DNA from: an uncultured Collinsella sp.
GTDB lineage: Bacteria; Actinomycetota; Coriobacteriia; Coriobacteriales; Coriobacteriaceae
Assembly: GCA_900549555.1 (NCBI GenBank)
Contig: UROO01000099.1
Location: 1 to 6,784 of the forward strand
Length of the DNA: 6,784 bases
Direction of reading: 5' to 3'
Shown: positions 5,949 through 6,784 of the stretch, one piece after another
Layout: each line of letters opens with the position of its first letter
How positions within the stretch are numbered: position 1 is the stretch's first letter
Program-made: the position numbers and the translations under genes
Notes under the pieces: generated by a model
Seen by the model: the letters and a program-made list of their open reading frames with translations, nothing else
Told to the model about the DNA's origin: nothing
Database searches by the model: none

Positions 5949-6784
5949 GGATTCTCAAGCTCTTTAAAAAGCATGTCCTGGCACTGTTCGCAGCTATCGT
6001 ACTTATCGTAATCAGCTGCAACGCCGATCTGGCGCTGCCTACCTATATGAGCGACATCGTCGACGTGGGCGTGCAGCAAGGCGGCATCGCCTCGCCCGTG
6101 CCCGACACCATCCGCGCCGAATCGCTCGACGACCTCGAACTCTTTATGAGCGCCAAGGACGCCAAGACTGTGGAGGCCGTGTTTAGCAAGGCAGACAATA
6201 ACGGTATTCGAACGTACAAGGGCACCGAGGAAGAGCGCGCCGACGGCAGCAAGATTGCCGACATTATGAGCCTGCCCGAGACCGTCGTTCTCGCCTTCAA
6301 CCAAGGCATTGACGCTGACTCCATGGGAGACATGACCGGCACGTCCGGCGAAAAAGACAGCAACGCCGCCCAGGCCATGCCCACCCCCGAGCAGATGGCG
6401 GCGATGACGCCCGAGCAGCTCGCCGAGATGCAGCAGAAGGCCGCTGCGGCGCAGAACATGCAAAAGCAGATTGATGCCGACGGCGGTAAGATCACCATGA
6501 AGGGCCTGCGTCTAGGCGTTGAAGGCGGCCTAATCGACCAGGGCAAGCTCGTCGATGGCGCCAACGATATGGCGGACAAAATGGGCTCCATGTCGGGCTC
6601 CATCGTCACTCAGCGCGCCGTGAGCTATGTGCAGGATGAGTACAAGGCGCAGGGCATCGACCCCGCCGACGTGCAGAACGCCTACCTGGGCCGCATGGCG
6701 ACCACGATGTTTGGGCTATGCCTCGTGTCGCTCGTCGCCACCATCCTGACCGGTGCCGCGGCTTCGCGCACCGCCTGCTCCATC
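5945..6784 (+). CDS. ABC exporter permease/ATP-binding protein, N-terminal part
   Basis: First 280 codons of a gene that runs off the window with no stop. The start is GTG at 5945, overlapping the marR stop, with AGGAG (5931-5935) 9 nt upstream. Residues 1-10 are basic, a first membrane helix spans about 11-31, and the following LPTYMSDIVDVGVQQGG is the typical sequence after TM1 of type I (LmrA/MdlB-like) exporter half-transporters. A second helix begins near 253. Between them lies an unusually large, probably extracytoplasmic insert of about 200 residues (45-250) with a Met/Gln/Glu/Ala-rich stretch at 144-175 (AMPTPEQMAAMTPEQLAEM). Walker motifs would lie beyond the window, so the ATPase half is inferred. 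Such MarR-linked genes usually come as a heterodimer pair. The substrate is unknown. Confidence 0.85.
   Translation, partial: MRILKLFKKHVLALFAAIVLIVISCNADLALPTYMSDIVDVGVQQGGIASPVPDTIRAESLDDLELFMSAKDAKTVEAVFSKADNNGIRTYKGTEEERADGSKIADIMSLPETVVLAFNQGIDADSMGDMTGTSGEKDSNAAQAMPTPEQMAAMTPEQLAEMQQKAAAAQNMQKQIDADGGKITMKGLRLGVEGGLIDQGKLVDGANDMADKMGSMSGSIVTQRAVSYVQDEYKAQGIDPADVQNAYLGRMATTMFGLCLVSLVATILTGAAASRTACSI

Overview
This window looks like a piece of a gut Coriobacteriia chromosome, most likely Collinsella or a close relative. That is an inference from the high-GC codon usage, the strictly fermentative gene content (pyruvate formate-lyase) and the style of the proteins; no rRNA or other taxonomic marker is present. 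The left end is not biological: bases 1-48 are Illumina Nextera adapter with an i5 index, so the first gene is cut by a read or contig end.

Layout, left to right. (1) 49-2257, minus strand: a LacI-family regulator followed by a clan GH-J / GH32-like glycoside hydrolase that is truncated by the contig end. Four copies of one operator-like motif sit in front of these two genes, two of them as an exact-period 17-bp tandem over the hydrolase promoter. This is a self-contained sugar-responsive regulator/target unit. (2) 2382-2562: a large nested palindrome, with a 29-bp perfect outer arm pair and a 20-bp inner hairpin, separating that unit from the next operon. (3) 2559-4947, minus strand: pyruvate formate-lyase in two pieces. 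The large gene (683 aa) carries the Cys-Cys active site but stops before the glycyl-radical domain. That domain is a separate 83-aa gene 85 nt downstream with its own Shine-Dalgarno sequence and a candidate extended -10 promoter. The two products together (766 aa) equal one ordinary PFL of about 760 aa. (4) 4948-5498: a 551-bp AT-richer divergent intergenic region with candidate promoters and two sizeable inverted repeats. (5) 5499-6784, plus strand: a MarR-family regulator overlapping by 4 nt the start of an ABC exporter permease/ATPase gene that runs off the right end.

How the genes work together. The PFL pair converts pyruvate and CoA to acetyl-CoA and formate in anaerobic fermentation; its activating enzyme (PflA) is not in the window. 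The LacI/GH32 unit would feed sugar into that metabolism. The MarR/ABC operon is a typical regulated exporter module. The most interesting item is the naturally split PFL: the small subunit resembles the E. coli repair cofactor GrcA/YfiD, but here it appears to be the only radical-bearing domain available to this PFL, so it would be an obligatory and exchangeable subunit rather than a spare part.
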